The position numbers and the translations under genes are program-made. The notes under the pieces were generated by a model. The model did not search any database. It saw nothing but the letters and a program-made list of their open reading frames with translations, and was not told the DNA's origin. From Pelosinus baikalensis (GTDB lineage Bacteria; Bacillota; Negativicutes; DSM-13327): a DNA stretch of 64,000 bases. Shown here one piece after another: positions 8,130 through 16,038 of the stretch; the first letter of the stretch is position 1, and every line of letters starts with the position of its first letter. Location: positions 1-64,000 of the forward strand of contig NZ_JAJHJB010000009.1 in the NCBI RefSeq assembly GCF_020819555.1. Reading direction: 5' to 3'.

Positions 8130-8918
8130 TTAATCTGGTAAAAATCCAGTCTTGATTAGCATTTTTTCTACTTGATTATATTGATTATTAGCATTTATCT
8201 GGTAATCATTTTTCTCATCAACCTTGAAACATCCGCACCATTTTTCATAAAAACATTCCAGATAATGATTGTATCCTTTTTCTCTCCAATCATCAATTAA
8301 TGATAGAAAGTGTTTATCTTGACTATCATATTCTAAAACTATATTTTCCACTCCTTGATCATTCAATCTCTCGTATTTATTAAAGTGTATTATCCCTGGT
8401 CCACTTAATCGTCCTTTCTTTGTTAATTTTGATTTTTTCTCATCTGAATAACCAAGTATTAATGCAATCAGGGGAAAACAATATTTTTCAGGCAAATTTA
8501 ATAAATTATACATTCTATTAATATTTCCTCTGTGCACGCAATTACTAAAAAAAGAATCAATTCCAAGGGATCTCGCAGTGATAGCAGCAGTTTGTGCTGC
8601 AAGAATTGTATCAGTACTACCAGTGATAAAATCTACAATAGGTATCCCATGTTTATATTGAAATCCTAAATATTCAGCCATATCAATTACTCTATTAAAA
8701 TCAACACAGAATACAAGCATTATGCCGCCAACATATCCGATTTCTTTCATGACCTCTTTGTCATCTACAACTATAATTGAATATGTTTGTCTGGCTGATG
8801 CTGTAGCTGCATTTACGCATGATTTTAATATAACTGATAAATATTCCTTTGGTATATTTCTATCAGAAAAATGTCTAACGGTTTTAAGATTTTCTATTAT
8901 TCTTATAGTCTCATTCAT
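8130..8918 (-). CDS. Nitroreductase family protein
   Basis: A protein of about 262 residues with the nitroreductase FMN-binding core: an N-terminal VRHFSDRNIP motif (the RxxRxF-type FMN-contact region), AAQTAAITARSLGIDS in the dimer-interface helix and LPEKYCFPLIALILGY. The C-terminal 80 residues, with two Cys close together (KWCGCF), extend the usual domain. It presumably reduces nitro-aromatics, quinones or flavins with NAD(P)H. The ATG at 8918 is preferred over 8927 because of its spacing from AGGGAG. The 18-bp palindrome at 8949-8966 is identical to the one before the adjacent MarR gene, so it is probably repressed by that regulator. Confidence 0.8.
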   Translation of the reverse strand: MNETIRIIENLKTVRHFSDRNIPKEYLSVILKSCVNAATASARQTYSIIVVDDKEVMKEIGYVGGIMLVFCVDFNRVIDMAEYLGFQYKHGIPIVDFITGSTDTILAAQTAAITARSLGIDSFFSNCVHRGNINRMYNLLNLPEKYCFPLIALILGYSDEKKSKLTKKGRLSGPGIIHFNKYERLNDQGVENIVLEYDSQDKHFLSLIDDWREKGYNHYLECFYEKWCGCFKVDEKNDYQINANNQYNQVEKMLIKTGFLPD

Positions 8919-8948
8919 TTTTAACATCTCCCTACTTTAATCTTTAGT

Positions 8949-8966
8949 TAGTTCGTCACCGAACTA
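8949..8966. promoter_or_regulatory. MarR operator upstream of the nitroreductase gene
   Basis: TAGTTCG-TCAC-CGAACTA, a perfect 7-bp inverted repeat. The identical 18 bp recurs at 9457-9474 before the marR gene. Confidence 0.75.
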
Positions 8967-8978
8967 TTAGTATAAAAA

Positions 8979-9413
8979 TTAAAGGGTAAAATTATGTATT
9001 ACCCGATCTAATAATAAAAGTAATATTTCAATTTCTGCTTCAGTAAAATCTTTAAAGAACTCTTTAATTACATTTTGTGAAATCTCTTTAAAGTCTTTTT
9101 TTACGCTTAACCCCTTTTCAGTTAATACTATATATGAGTATCTCTTATCTTCTAAGTTTGATTCTTTAGTAACATATCCAGCTTTTAATAATCTATCCAC
9201 TAACTGAGTAACTGTAGACTTAGAACGGTCAATTCCTTCACTTATTTCTTTCATAGTTAATTTTCCATTGTTCTCATAGAGTATATCTAAAATATTACCA
9301 TGTGATACTACAAGCCCCTCAATACCACGTTTTCTTAGTTCACACTCAATGTAATCGGAAACTTCATTTCTAATTTTTGAGATTTTAGATATGGCTAAAT
9401 ATTTATTCATCAT
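8979..9413 (-). CDS. MarR family transcriptional regulator
   Basis: A winged-helix regulator of about 144 residues: KLTMKEISEGIDRSKSTVTQLVDRLLKAGYV is helix-turn-helix plus wing start and EDKRYSYIVLTEKG is the beta wing. The ATG at 9413 is chosen over a GTG 5 codons earlier because a GAGAG site precedes it. It lies upstream of the nitroreductase gene on the same strand, and both carry the same palindrome, so it likely represses itself and that enzyme until a phenolic or quinone-like ligand binds. Confidence 0.85.
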   Translation of the reverse strand: MMNKYLAISKISKIRNEVSDYIECELRKRGIEGLVVSHGNILDILYENNGKLTMKEISEGIDRSKSTVTQLVDRLLKAGYVTKESNLEDKRYSYIVLTEKGLSVKKDFKEISQNVIKEFFKDFTEAEIEILLLLLDRVIHNFTL

Positions 9414-9456
9414 AAAGAATACTCTCACTTTTGTAATTTAATTGTTAATACAATTA

Positions 9457-9474
9457 TAGTTCGTCACCGAACTA
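9457..9474. promoter_or_regulatory. MarR autoregulatory operator
   Basis: Identical copy of the palindrome at 8949-8966, about 45 bases before the marR start. Two identical 18-bp palindromes in the two relevant promoters make an operator role very likely. Confidence 0.75.
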
Positions 9475-9547
9475 ATATCAAGATTCTTTTTTTTATTTTT
9501 TAAAAAACCTTCAGAACAAAGGCAAACAGGGGAATAGTGGTTTTATT

Positions 9548-9934
9548 TTATTCGTTAACAAAGTATCTATCCTCGTTAGAGTGAGCGATCGAACTACAAC
9601 CAATAACTTGTAAAGATTGCTGCGCAATATTTTGCAATTTGTGTACTTCATTTGGCTGAACTGAAAAACAATCTCCTTCATGAACATTTCTTTCCTCTTG
9701 CCAAATTAACTTTCCCTCAATAATATTTCCAATACTTATTTTGCCTTGTCCAGTCAAAATCTGGTAAGTTTCAATTCCCTGCTTATGATAATGTGCTGGT
9801 ATTGATTGAGAATGATTAAGTTCAATAGCAAAAACAGTTAAATCTTTATTACCTGTCATAGCACGAAGTTTTATGCCAATACCTGAATCTGGCATTGCAT
9901 TATTTAATAAGTCGTAAATGTTATTTATTATCAT
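9548..9934 (-). CDS. Cupin-domain protein
   Basis: This 128-residue single cupin has motif 1 as HYHKQGIETYQILTGQG (metal-binding His47, His49 and Glu in the GxExxxxLxG pattern) and motif 2 as NEVHKLQN. The likely role is a small metal-dependent isomerase or dioxygenase, or a sensor. Its start lies inside the tautomerase gene (14-base overlap), so the two are co-translated and perhaps act on the same small carbonyl compound. AAGGGGA supports the ATG. Confidence 0.8.
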   Translation of the reverse strand: MIINNIYDLLNNAMPDSGIGIKLRAMTGNKDLTVFAIELNHSQSIPAHYHKQGIETYQILTGQGKISIGNIIEGKLIWQEERNVHEGDCFSVQPNEVHKLQNIAQQSLQVIGCSSIAHSNEDRYFVNE

Positions 9935-10343
9935 AAAGAAGATCCCCTTTTAATAGATGTTTAGGTTCTTGTATTTCACCAAAACCAAAAGACCAATTTT
10001 CTTTTCCAGAGTTCTCAATTAAGATAATTATAATATCACTCATAAGAATTTCCGTGGTTAATGATATATTTTTAGCGATTTGTGCATATAGTCTTCTTTT
10101 TTGTTCAAACGTCCTACCTTCTCCTGCGAAAATTTGGACAAAAATAATGTTTTCGGTATGAGTAATACCTAGGTAACTTTTAGGAAAAAATATTTGCGTT
10201 TTATCTAATTCTTCAACAATATGAAAATAATCATCTTCAGGAATATTAAATTCCTTTATTAAGGATTTGTGTACAGCTTCAGAAGTTGCTTTTTTAGTCC
10301 CCTGAGATAAGTGCTTGGGTAGGCTAATTCTGACGAAAGGCAT
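9921..10343 (-). CDS. Tautomerase family protein
   Basis: This 140-residue protein begins Met-Pro (MPFVRISLPK), the N-terminal catalytic proline of the tautomerase/4-oxalocrotonate superfamily. The length is that of the two-unit bacterial type related to malonate semialdehyde decarboxylase and YusQ-like proteins. It overlaps the cupin gene and is divergent from a truncated LysR gene, which was presumably its regulator. GAGGAGGAAGGG precedes the start. Confidence 0.8.
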   Translation of the reverse strand: MPFVRISLPKHLSQGTKKATSEAVHKSLIKEFNIPEDDYFHIVEELDKTQIFFPKSYLGITHTENIIFVQIFAGEGRTFEQKRRLYAQIAKNISLTTEILMSDIIIILIENSGKENWSFGFGEIQEPKHLLKGDLLYDNK

Positions 10344-10457
10344 AATCCCTTCCTCCTCTTTAATATGATATTTTTATTTTACAGCAAGAATTTTAATTTG
10401 TATAATTGAATATATTAATATTCTTTATCAATTTTACAGATATAGTTGGAGGGTTCT

Positions 10458-10757
10458 ATGGATTTAAAAGAATTAATTACTTTTCGTACAATTATCCAAG
10501 AAGGTACATTTTCCAAAAGTGCTATGAAATTAAATTATGCTCAGTCTACTATAACCAATCAGATTCAACGTTTAGAAAGAGAATTAGGTATTTTACTTTT
10601 TAAAAGAGGATGGGATGCAGAATTAACTCCTGCTGGAAAAATATTTGCAGAGGAAGTAGATAAGCTAATTGCGCACTGGAATTTTGTATCCGATCAAGCA
10701 AAATCATTACAAAAAGAAGAAATAGGTCAATTAAATATTGGAATTATGTGCAGCTAA
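10458..10757 (+). pseudogene. LysR family regulator, truncated after the DNA-binding domain
   Basis: The first 99 residues are a normal LysR N-terminus: MDLKELITFRTIIQEGTFSK with helix-turn-helix SAMKLNYAQSTITNQIQRLE, and the linker ends QLNIGIMCS-stop just where the effector domain should begin. No effector-domain coding follows; the next bases are repeat material. GGAGGG precedes the ATG at 10458. It may still bind DNA but cannot sense a ligand. It sits divergently from the tautomerase/cupin operon, the usual place for its regulator. Confidence 0.75.
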
Positions 10758-11720
10758 CCTTAAATTTTATTATCTCCAATATAGTGACGTGGAAATGATA
10801 GCCACGCCAGTTTGTTAATGGAAATTTAATATTATTAACTATGTCAGCAGAACCGTCCCCTTCGACATTTAGAACCGTCCCCTTCGACATTTATTTTATC
10901 ATATTTGTAGATTTATGTAATTCAATTTGGTTACTTTTCACACATTCTGCCGTCCCTTTCGACATTAAAACATTGAAAAATCGATAGTCATTAAGCTCAT
11001 CAGTCACTGTGAAGACCGCAAATGGTCCCCGCAAAATTTAATAATTCAACCTCATTAAACAAAAATATATCTACACAATTGCTTATCTATTATTCCCCCA
11101 AATTCAAGCCTAATTATGCAGTTACATAGATATATCGACTATTTCGTATTCATACAATTGCATTGCTATTATGTAATATCTACCATAAATGTAGAACTCC
11201 TGCCAATTCCATACAGACTTTGACAGGAGCTTTTTGCAGTTGCTTTACCAAGACTATTGTTAATGAAAAATGTTACTTTTATGGACATGGCACCATTGTC
11301 ACTTAAAACACTGTTTACAAGTTTTAAAAGTCCAGTAAAACCAAGCCCTGTAGGGCTCTATTGTCTGTTCCATGACATGCCATTTAGCATTCCATTACAT
11401 GCCACTGAGAAAGCAAGCTCTTCGCGTACACTGAGCCCTTAATTTATCTACCTTTGCGCTGTTTCAATTCACTTCTATAACATATCACTAAAAAAGCAAC
11501 TCTTAACCCTACCAAAATCTAGTCCATATTTTATCTGGCTTTACACCTCTTTACTTCCCTTTCATGACATTCCACGCTGTATAATCGAATCTCAAAGTAG
11601 CGTTAGTCAATAACTTGACCAATGTCAATTTAAACGTAAATCAGAATCACCTAGAACCCCTAGAAGCACTTGAAACAGTATGGTTAAATCATCACAAGTA
11701 AAGCCTAGTTCAAGGTAGTA
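10758..11720. repeat. Gene-free repeat-rich interval
   Basis: About 960 bases with no supportable gene. It contains a perfect 22-bp tandem duplication at 10849-10870 and 10871-10892 (AGAACCGTCCCC...), a further GTCCCTTTCGACATT near 10950, an AACTCCTG...CAGGAG hairpin (11195-11235), and a hairpin with its flank (about 11545-11690) that recurs in degenerate form at 39850-39950 and 1-300. Confidence 0.55.
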
Positions 11721-11721
11721 G

Positions 11722-11955
11722 TACGCTGATGACATTCACGTCCGTAAAATCAATCCTAAACGCCTCCAACGTCTAGTACAAAAAGAAATTGAAAATGCTG
11801 GAATTAGCACGAAAGCCCAACAAGCTCTTAAACAAGATCAAGAAGCTCGTAAATTGCAACGTAAGTCATTATCTAAATTTAAAAAAGATGAAATCGCTGA
11901 AGCTAAGTTCCAGTTACGCCAAAAAAAGAAGAAAGAAAAGCAAAAAGGGCATTAG
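11722..11955 (+). pseudogene. yjdF: yjdF remnant (C-terminal part)
   Basis: In this frame the DNA reads YADDIHVRKINPKRLQR, then STKAQQALKQDQEARK, and ends KKKKEKQKGH. This is the highly conserved basic C-terminal region of YjdF, the protein family controlled in other Firmicutes by the azaaromatic-sensing yjdF riboswitch. Two TAG codons stand immediately upstream, so the N-terminal half, start and riboswitch are gone. A good terminator remains after it. The identification is firm, the gene is dead. Confidence 0.75.
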
Positions 11956-11957
11956 CC

Positions 11958-12005
11958 AAAGAAGCCAGAAATACTTCTCAGTTCGAGAATATTTCTGGCT
12001 TTCTT
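11958..12005 (+). terminator. Terminator after the yjdF remnant
   Basis: The 16-base stem AAAGAAGCCAGAAATA with TATTTCTGGCTTTCTT, then CATTTTT. Confidence 0.7.
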
Positions 12006-12131
12006 CATTTTTCGCCGTACCAATGATACTGTTCTCCCTAATTAATCTTAAATAAAAAACGTTACTTTTACGGACGTGCCACCAATGGCATGTAAATTAA
12101 AGTAACATCCTATCATTTATTTTAAGCACAG

Positions 12132-12264
12132 CTAAGAATAGCCTACGGACAAAAATACAGGCCGATTCTCACGCTGTTCTTTCTGAAACGCTTCTGCTCT
12201 CCATGGATACCAGTCTACTAGATTATTGGCATGTTGAAGTAAGTATGGGGATTTCTCATAGGTT
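12132..12264 (-). pseudogene. YyaL/SSP411-type thioredoxin-domain protein fragment
   Basis: The frame reads YEKSPYLLQHANNLVDWYPW and then NRPVFLSVGYS-stop. That is the conserved N-terminus of the roughly 650-residue YyaL/SSP411 (DUF255) proteins, cut just before the CxxC site. No start codon or remainder is present, so it is a relic on the minus strand just downstream of the nitroreductase gene. Confidence 0.65.
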
Positions 12265-12276
12265 ATTATATCTTAG

Positions 12277-12939
12277 TTAAATAGACTTCACAATTTTATC
12301 CATATTCTGTCTGGTCTTGGATCTAGGATCTTCTTTCCGATAGCCAAAAGCTACCATACAAGCCACACCAAATTGATTTCTATCTAATGCCCCCTCCTGT
12401 TCTAGGAGGATTTCTACTTTTTCTTTATCGAACCCTTCCATGGGACAAGAGTCGATCTTAATCAAAGCTGCTGCTGTCATCATATTACCCAGAGCTATAT
12501 AGGTTTGCTTGCAAGCCCAATCAAATAATGCCCGTTCACTGTCCAATAGTCTAAAGTCGTTTTCTTGAAATTTTTGATAATATTCTTGTTTTATTTTTAC
12601 TACATCCGCAGGAAGCTCCTGAACCTCCTTCATAAAAGTTGATATATATTGTGAGTTAAAAATCATATCCTTTGGGGTGCGAGAAAGAATAATCACAAAA
12701 TGGCTTGCTGTTGGAAGTTGCCCCTGCGCTCCCCAGCACAGCATTTTTAGTTTTTCCTTCAGTTCACTACTTTTGACAACCAAGAAATTCCAAGGCTCAA
12801 ACCCAAAGGAACTTGGGGATAACCTTCCCGTCTCCAAAATAAAGTTAAAATCTTCCTCAGATATCTTTTTACTAGGATCAAACTCCTTACATGCATGTCG
12901 ATAATTATAGGCCTCTAAAATCTGCTTTTTTAAATCCAC
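12277..12939 (-). CDS. Nitroreductase / NAD(P)H-dependent oxidoreductase
   Basis: A 220-residue enzyme of the NfsB/YdgI-like nitroreductase group: N-terminal YNYRHACKEFDPSKKIS (FMN contact), GRLSPSSFGFEPWNFLVV, and C-terminal FGVACMVAFGYRKEDPR. The size is standard for the family when started at the GTG at 12939, which has GGAAAGGTAG upstream; the longer open frame to 13017 runs into a VOC gene fragment. It likely reduces nitro compounds or quinones. It is probably cotranscribed with the upstream fragment. Confidence 0.85.
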   Translation of the reverse strand: MDLKKQILEAYNYRHACKEFDPSKKISEEDFNFILETGRLSPSSFGFEPWNFLVVKSSELKEKLKMLCWGAQGQLPTASHFVIILSRTPKDMIFNSQYISTFMKEVQELPADVVKIKQEYYQKFQENDFRLLDSERALFDWACKQTYIALGNMMTAAALIKIDSCPMEGFDKEKVEILLEQEGALDRNQFGVACMVAFGYRKEDPRSKTRQNMDKIVKSI

Positions 12940-12997
12940 GTTATAACAACTACCTTTCCTCGTTATTTTTTGATATGCTCTTATTATACATAGCCAT

Positions 12998-13123
12998 TTA
13001 TCTCGGCCCCATGTCAACGACAGTTAAATTTCGATCAAACACCGCTTCATAGAATGTCTTGCCTCTTTCCATGTCTACTACAGGAATCTCGAACCAAATG
13101 ACCGGATTAATTTGGTTATCCAT
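12998..13123 (-). pseudogene. VOC (glyoxalase-type) protein, truncated
   Basis: From an ATG at 13123 the frame reads MDNQINPVIWFEIPVVDMER and then GKTFYEAVFDRNLTVVDMGPR-stop, the first 41 residues of a VOC-superfamily protein (normal length about 125). The remaining domain is absent; the nitroreductase gene begins 58 bases later. A deletion removed the 3' part. Confidence 0.65.
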
Positions 13124-13258
13124 ATTTTTTCCACACTCCTACTCAATTGCTTTTTTTCAGCAAGTTTCACTAGCCAGAAGCGATGTTCTTCTTTCTGCTG
13201 ACACACCTAGTATAACCAACATTCCAGTGACTACACGATACTGCAAACAGATAGCATA

Positions 13259-13292
13259 AATAACCTTAGACGACAAATTGACTAAGGTTATT
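13259..13292. repeat. AATAACCTTAG...CTAAGGTTATT hairpin
   Basis: The 11-bp arms and the downstream CTTCGAAGCAAAATT match the element at 6241-6310. It is another copy of the same dispersed intergenic family. Confidence 0.55.
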
Positions 13293-13336
13293 ATCTACCT
13301 TCGAAGCAAAATTTATGGAAACATGTAACTAAATTA

Positions 13337-13546
13337 TTAATTCCATCTGCGGCGATCATTTTTCCCCAAACAAAACGGCCCCACACTAGCTCCAACAAAT
13401 GTGATGACCGCTGAACTAATGATTTGTCCAATAATCCCAGCCGCAAGAAATTCGGTTGTTATCCAAGTTGTTGCAACCATTCTCTTCTCACTAGAAAAAA
13501 ATTCAAAAATATAAGCAATGCGGCTGGAGACTAGGTTTCCTTTCAT
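13337..13546 (-). CDS. Possible small membrane protein or fragment, 69 residues
   Basis: This open frame carries one long hydrophobic stretch (LAAGIIGQIISSAVITFVGASVG) and a basic C-terminus. Family unknown. No convincing ribosome site is seen and the surroundings are decayed, so it may be a fragment of a larger membrane protein. Confidence 0.25.
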   Translation of the reverse strand: MKGNLVSSRIAYIFEFFSSEKRMVATTWITTEFLAAGIIGQIISSAVITFVGASVGPFCLGKNDRRRWN

Positions 13547-13673
13547 GGTTGATGATCATAAAGCATCATACAAATACCAAACTGCTTTAAGTTGTTAAAA
13601 ACTAAGCAGGAAAAATCCTTTTACCCTAGTATAAATATCACTAATAAGTTACTGCTGTAAGGAGGAAATTATA

Positions 13674-13829
13674 ATGCCACAAATGATAATATACGACTTA
13701 CATGAGAAGTCCGAAGCAAACCATAGTAAAATAACTCACGAGATTGAAATACTTCCTAAAGCTTGTAAATTAGCAGACTCATGTTGTATAGTCTCATCAT
13801 CAGACACTTGCGAAACTCTGATTAGATGA
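13674..13829 (+). CDS. Small Cys-containing protein, 51 residues
   Basis: A short gene with all expected signals: a TATAAA-like -10 near 13631, a perfect TAAGGAGG 7 bases before the ATG, and a terminator right after the stop. The product starts MPQMIIYDLHEKSEA, contains KACKLADSCCIV and ends SSDTCETLIR. The four Cys (one adjacent pair) suggest metal binding or redox, but no family is recognised. It faces the tyrS pseudogene, so both units share the 13830-13860 terminator area. Confidence 0.6.
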   Translation: MPQMIIYDLHEKSEANHSKITHEIEILPKACKLADSCCIVSSSDTCETLIR

Positions 13830-13852
13830 ACACATTATCTATATGTGTTTTT
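13829..13852. terminator. Terminator of the 51-residue gene
   Basis: The stem AACACAT...ATGTGTT is followed by a T-run on the plus strand. Confidence 0.6.
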
Positions 13853-13861
13853 TAAAAGGCA

Positions 13862-15072
13862 TTATTTTATAAATTTTACAAAACGCTTTTTCCCGATTTT
13901 CATGACATCATCGCAAATAATGACTCTATCTATATTATCTGGTGCTAACTTTGCACTGTTCATATAAACGCCCCCCTGATTTACCAATCGAATAAATTCG
14001 CTTTTGCTTTTTACAAAATGCATTTCCATTAACTGCGGAATAATATCCGTAATAGTTTCTTTTCCGATTTTAATTAAAAGTTCTGGAATATCATCGGGAA
14101 TGGCTTTTTTTCTGAATGCTATGTCATAATATGCAACTGCTTTTTCTACATCCTCTAGCGTATGATAGAGCGACGTTATGATTTTAGCTAAACGATATTT
14201 AATATCTCTAGGGTTTGCATTACCATCCAATTCTGCTCTGATCTTGTCAATTTCATTGGGATGCTCGTCTGTAGCAAGCTCAAAATATTTGATTATAAGA
14301 TCATCAGGAACCTCCATTACTTTTTTGAACATCACCTCGGCATGTTCACTGACACCGATATAGTTGCCGAGACTTTTGCTCATCTTTTCTACACCATCCA
14401 AACCTTCGAGGATAGGCATAAAGATGGCAATTTGCTGCTCCTGTTCCAGTGTTTTTTGAAGAGTTCTGCCCATCAGGATGTTAAATGTTTGGTCGGTTCC
14501 ACCCAACTCAATATCCGCTTTAATTGCAATAGAATCATATGCTTGCATCAGTGGATAAAAAAATTCATGAGCTCCAATTGGAATTTGATTTTGATATCTA
14601 TTTTGAAAATCATCTCGTTCCAAAATCCTGGCAATGTGGTGGTAGCAGCAAGTTTGATAACATCTTCAAAAGTAAGTTTAGAAAGCCATTCGCTATTAAA
14701 CCGCACTTCGGTTTTTCTTATATCAAGTACCTTAAAGATCTGCTGGCAATAGGTTTTGGCGTTTTCTTTCACTTGTTCATCGGTCAGGGCAATTCTGCCC
14801 TTAGATTTTCCTGTGGGGTCACCGATTTTTCCAGTGAAATCACCAATTATAATCACCGCACGATGACCTAAATCCTGCATTTGTTTGATTTTACGCAGTA
14901 CAACTGCATGACCAAGATGAATGTCTGGTGCTGAAGGGTCAAGCCCCAGTTTGATGGTCAACGGTTTATTCTGGTCGAAGGATTTTTTGAGCTTTGCAAA
15001 CAACTCTTTCTCGTTTACAAGGTTGTGTACCCCTTTGCAGATAATTCGCAGCTGCTCCTTTGGTGTTAACAT
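13862..15072 (-). pseudogene. tyrS: Tyrosyl-tRNA synthetase gene with one-base frameshift
   Basis: The 5' frame (14548-15072) carries the class I signature as DIHLGHAVVLRKI with GDFTGKIGDPTGKS; the 3' frame (13862-14623) carries the KMSKS loop (VEKMSKSLGN) and the C-terminal S4-like RNA-binding domain ending KKRFVKFIK. Joined they give the usual length of about 405 residues. The join is at about 14641: one frame reads KLAATTTLPGFW, the other IARILERDDFQN, consistent with one lost base before the expected VARILERDDF. It is either a true pseudogene, which would require a second TyrRS elsewhere, or a sequencing error. The intact T-box leader upstream argues for recent loss or an error. Confidence 0.85.
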
Positions 15073-15139
15073 ATTTAACATCTCCCTGAAATATTTTTTT
15101 CAATATTTGCAAGGTCTATAAGAAGGCAAAAGCAGACAA

Positions 15140-15417
15140 TAAAAAACTCGTCCTCTTGTTTTCAAAAGGACGAGTTTATATCTCGTGTTACCACCTTAGT
15201 TTCATAAGCAACTCACATTGCTCACCTTTTCAAGTACATCACCATAAAATGAGATACTCTAGTACGATAACGGGTACGGGTTCCCGTCGCAGCCTACTGA
15301 ATAAATTCGTTCGGTGCGAAGCTCCAAGATGTATTCACAATCACTATCCATGCACCTCTCATCACCCGGTAACTTTCTGTTTGGCATCCTGATTGCTACT
15401 AATTCTTATCACAGCTT
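15140..15417 (-). promoter_or_regulatory. T-box leader of tyrS, UAC specifier
   Basis: The minus-strand leader has the conserved T-box sequence AAGGTGGTAACACGAG (complement of 15181-15197), then a long terminator stem, AAACTCGTCCT with AGGACGAGTTT (15144-15177), and a U-run. Upstream, GAATACA at about 15331 fits a specifier loop presenting the Tyr codon UAC. Uncharged tRNA-Tyr should stabilise the antiterminator and allow transcription. Predicted promoter: TTGCGG (15447-15452), 17-base spacer, TATAAG (15424-15429). Confidence 0.85.
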
Positions 15418-15573
15418 TTATTTCTTATACTCCAAAATGCGGAATACCGCAAATCTTCGTTATGCAGATATTAAATTAATAAAATCATACCCTATAGATT
15501 ATAACAAGTCAATAGGTTCTAAATCTAGTTTCTATATAAATCAATCGGTGCAAATGGTTTAGTTAATCACCCT

Positions 15574-15735
15574 ATGCACACGGAAGATATTATTGCAGTC
15601 ACTGATGAAGAAATATTGATATTATCCAGCTTGGCCTTTCCTAAGTTCTGCCACTCATATCCCAATATTGCGAACAAAATAATGCAAAACAAGAGAAATG
15701 TACTGACAACAACGCTAGATATAAATACCCATTAA
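15574..15735 (+). pseudogene. Crp/Fnr-type cyclic-nucleotide-binding domain fragment
   Basis: The frame reads MHTEDIIAVTDEEILILSS and then FCHSYPNIANKIMQ. This resembles the end of a cNMP-binding domain, where an Ala-xx-Asp-xx-Leu strand and a FxxxxxxYPxxAxxIM helix are typical. The helix-turn-helix and the front of the domain are missing. Weak but plausible relic; a standalone small gene is less likely. Confidence 0.35.
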
Positions 15736-15778
15736 AAAAATTAATTACCTATCACTTACCTTTAGCCAATGACAAATA

Positions 15779-15830
15779 AAATTGCCGCTACGCTTGATAC
15801 GAATAATTGTACAAGTTGTAGCGGCAATTT
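15779..15830. terminator. Hairpin terminator, bidirectional
   Basis: Arms AAATTGCCGCTAC and GTAGCGGCAATTT, 13 bp, with A/T-runs on both sides. No intact gene ends here now, so it may be left over from lost genes. Confidence 0.5.
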
Positions 15831-15985
15831 ATTTGATCCATGGTGCCAAATGTCAGCCCAATGAAATGTTAACATCTAAACTTTTTAGAGTAAAAAATCA
15901 TTCTTGAATAATCGCCATAGTTACCATAATATGAGCGACATTTAAACTTGCAATTTTCAACATAGTTTAGTGGCAGAAATACAAA

Positions 15986-16010
15986 GGGACAAGGACAGGT
16001 TCACTGTCCC
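15986..16010. repeat. GGGACA...TGTCCC hairpin repeat
   Basis: GGGACAAGGACAGG...CTGTCCC, a copy of the element at 5868-5895 and 33584-33602, placed 29 bases past the stop of the minus-strand hydrolase gene, where it could help terminate transcription. Confidence 0.55.
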
Positions 16011-16038
16011 ATCAAATTTTTATGCAACTAACTCCGCA

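Noticed and set aside
10849..10892. CRISPR or phage attachment site
   Set aside because: Only two direct 22-bp copies without spacer, no integrase or cas gene; it fits the dispersed GTCCCC repeat.
14261..14871. Two plus-strand open frames opposite tyrS
   Set aside because: Antisense to conserved synthetase sequence, no family and no ribosome sites; shadows.
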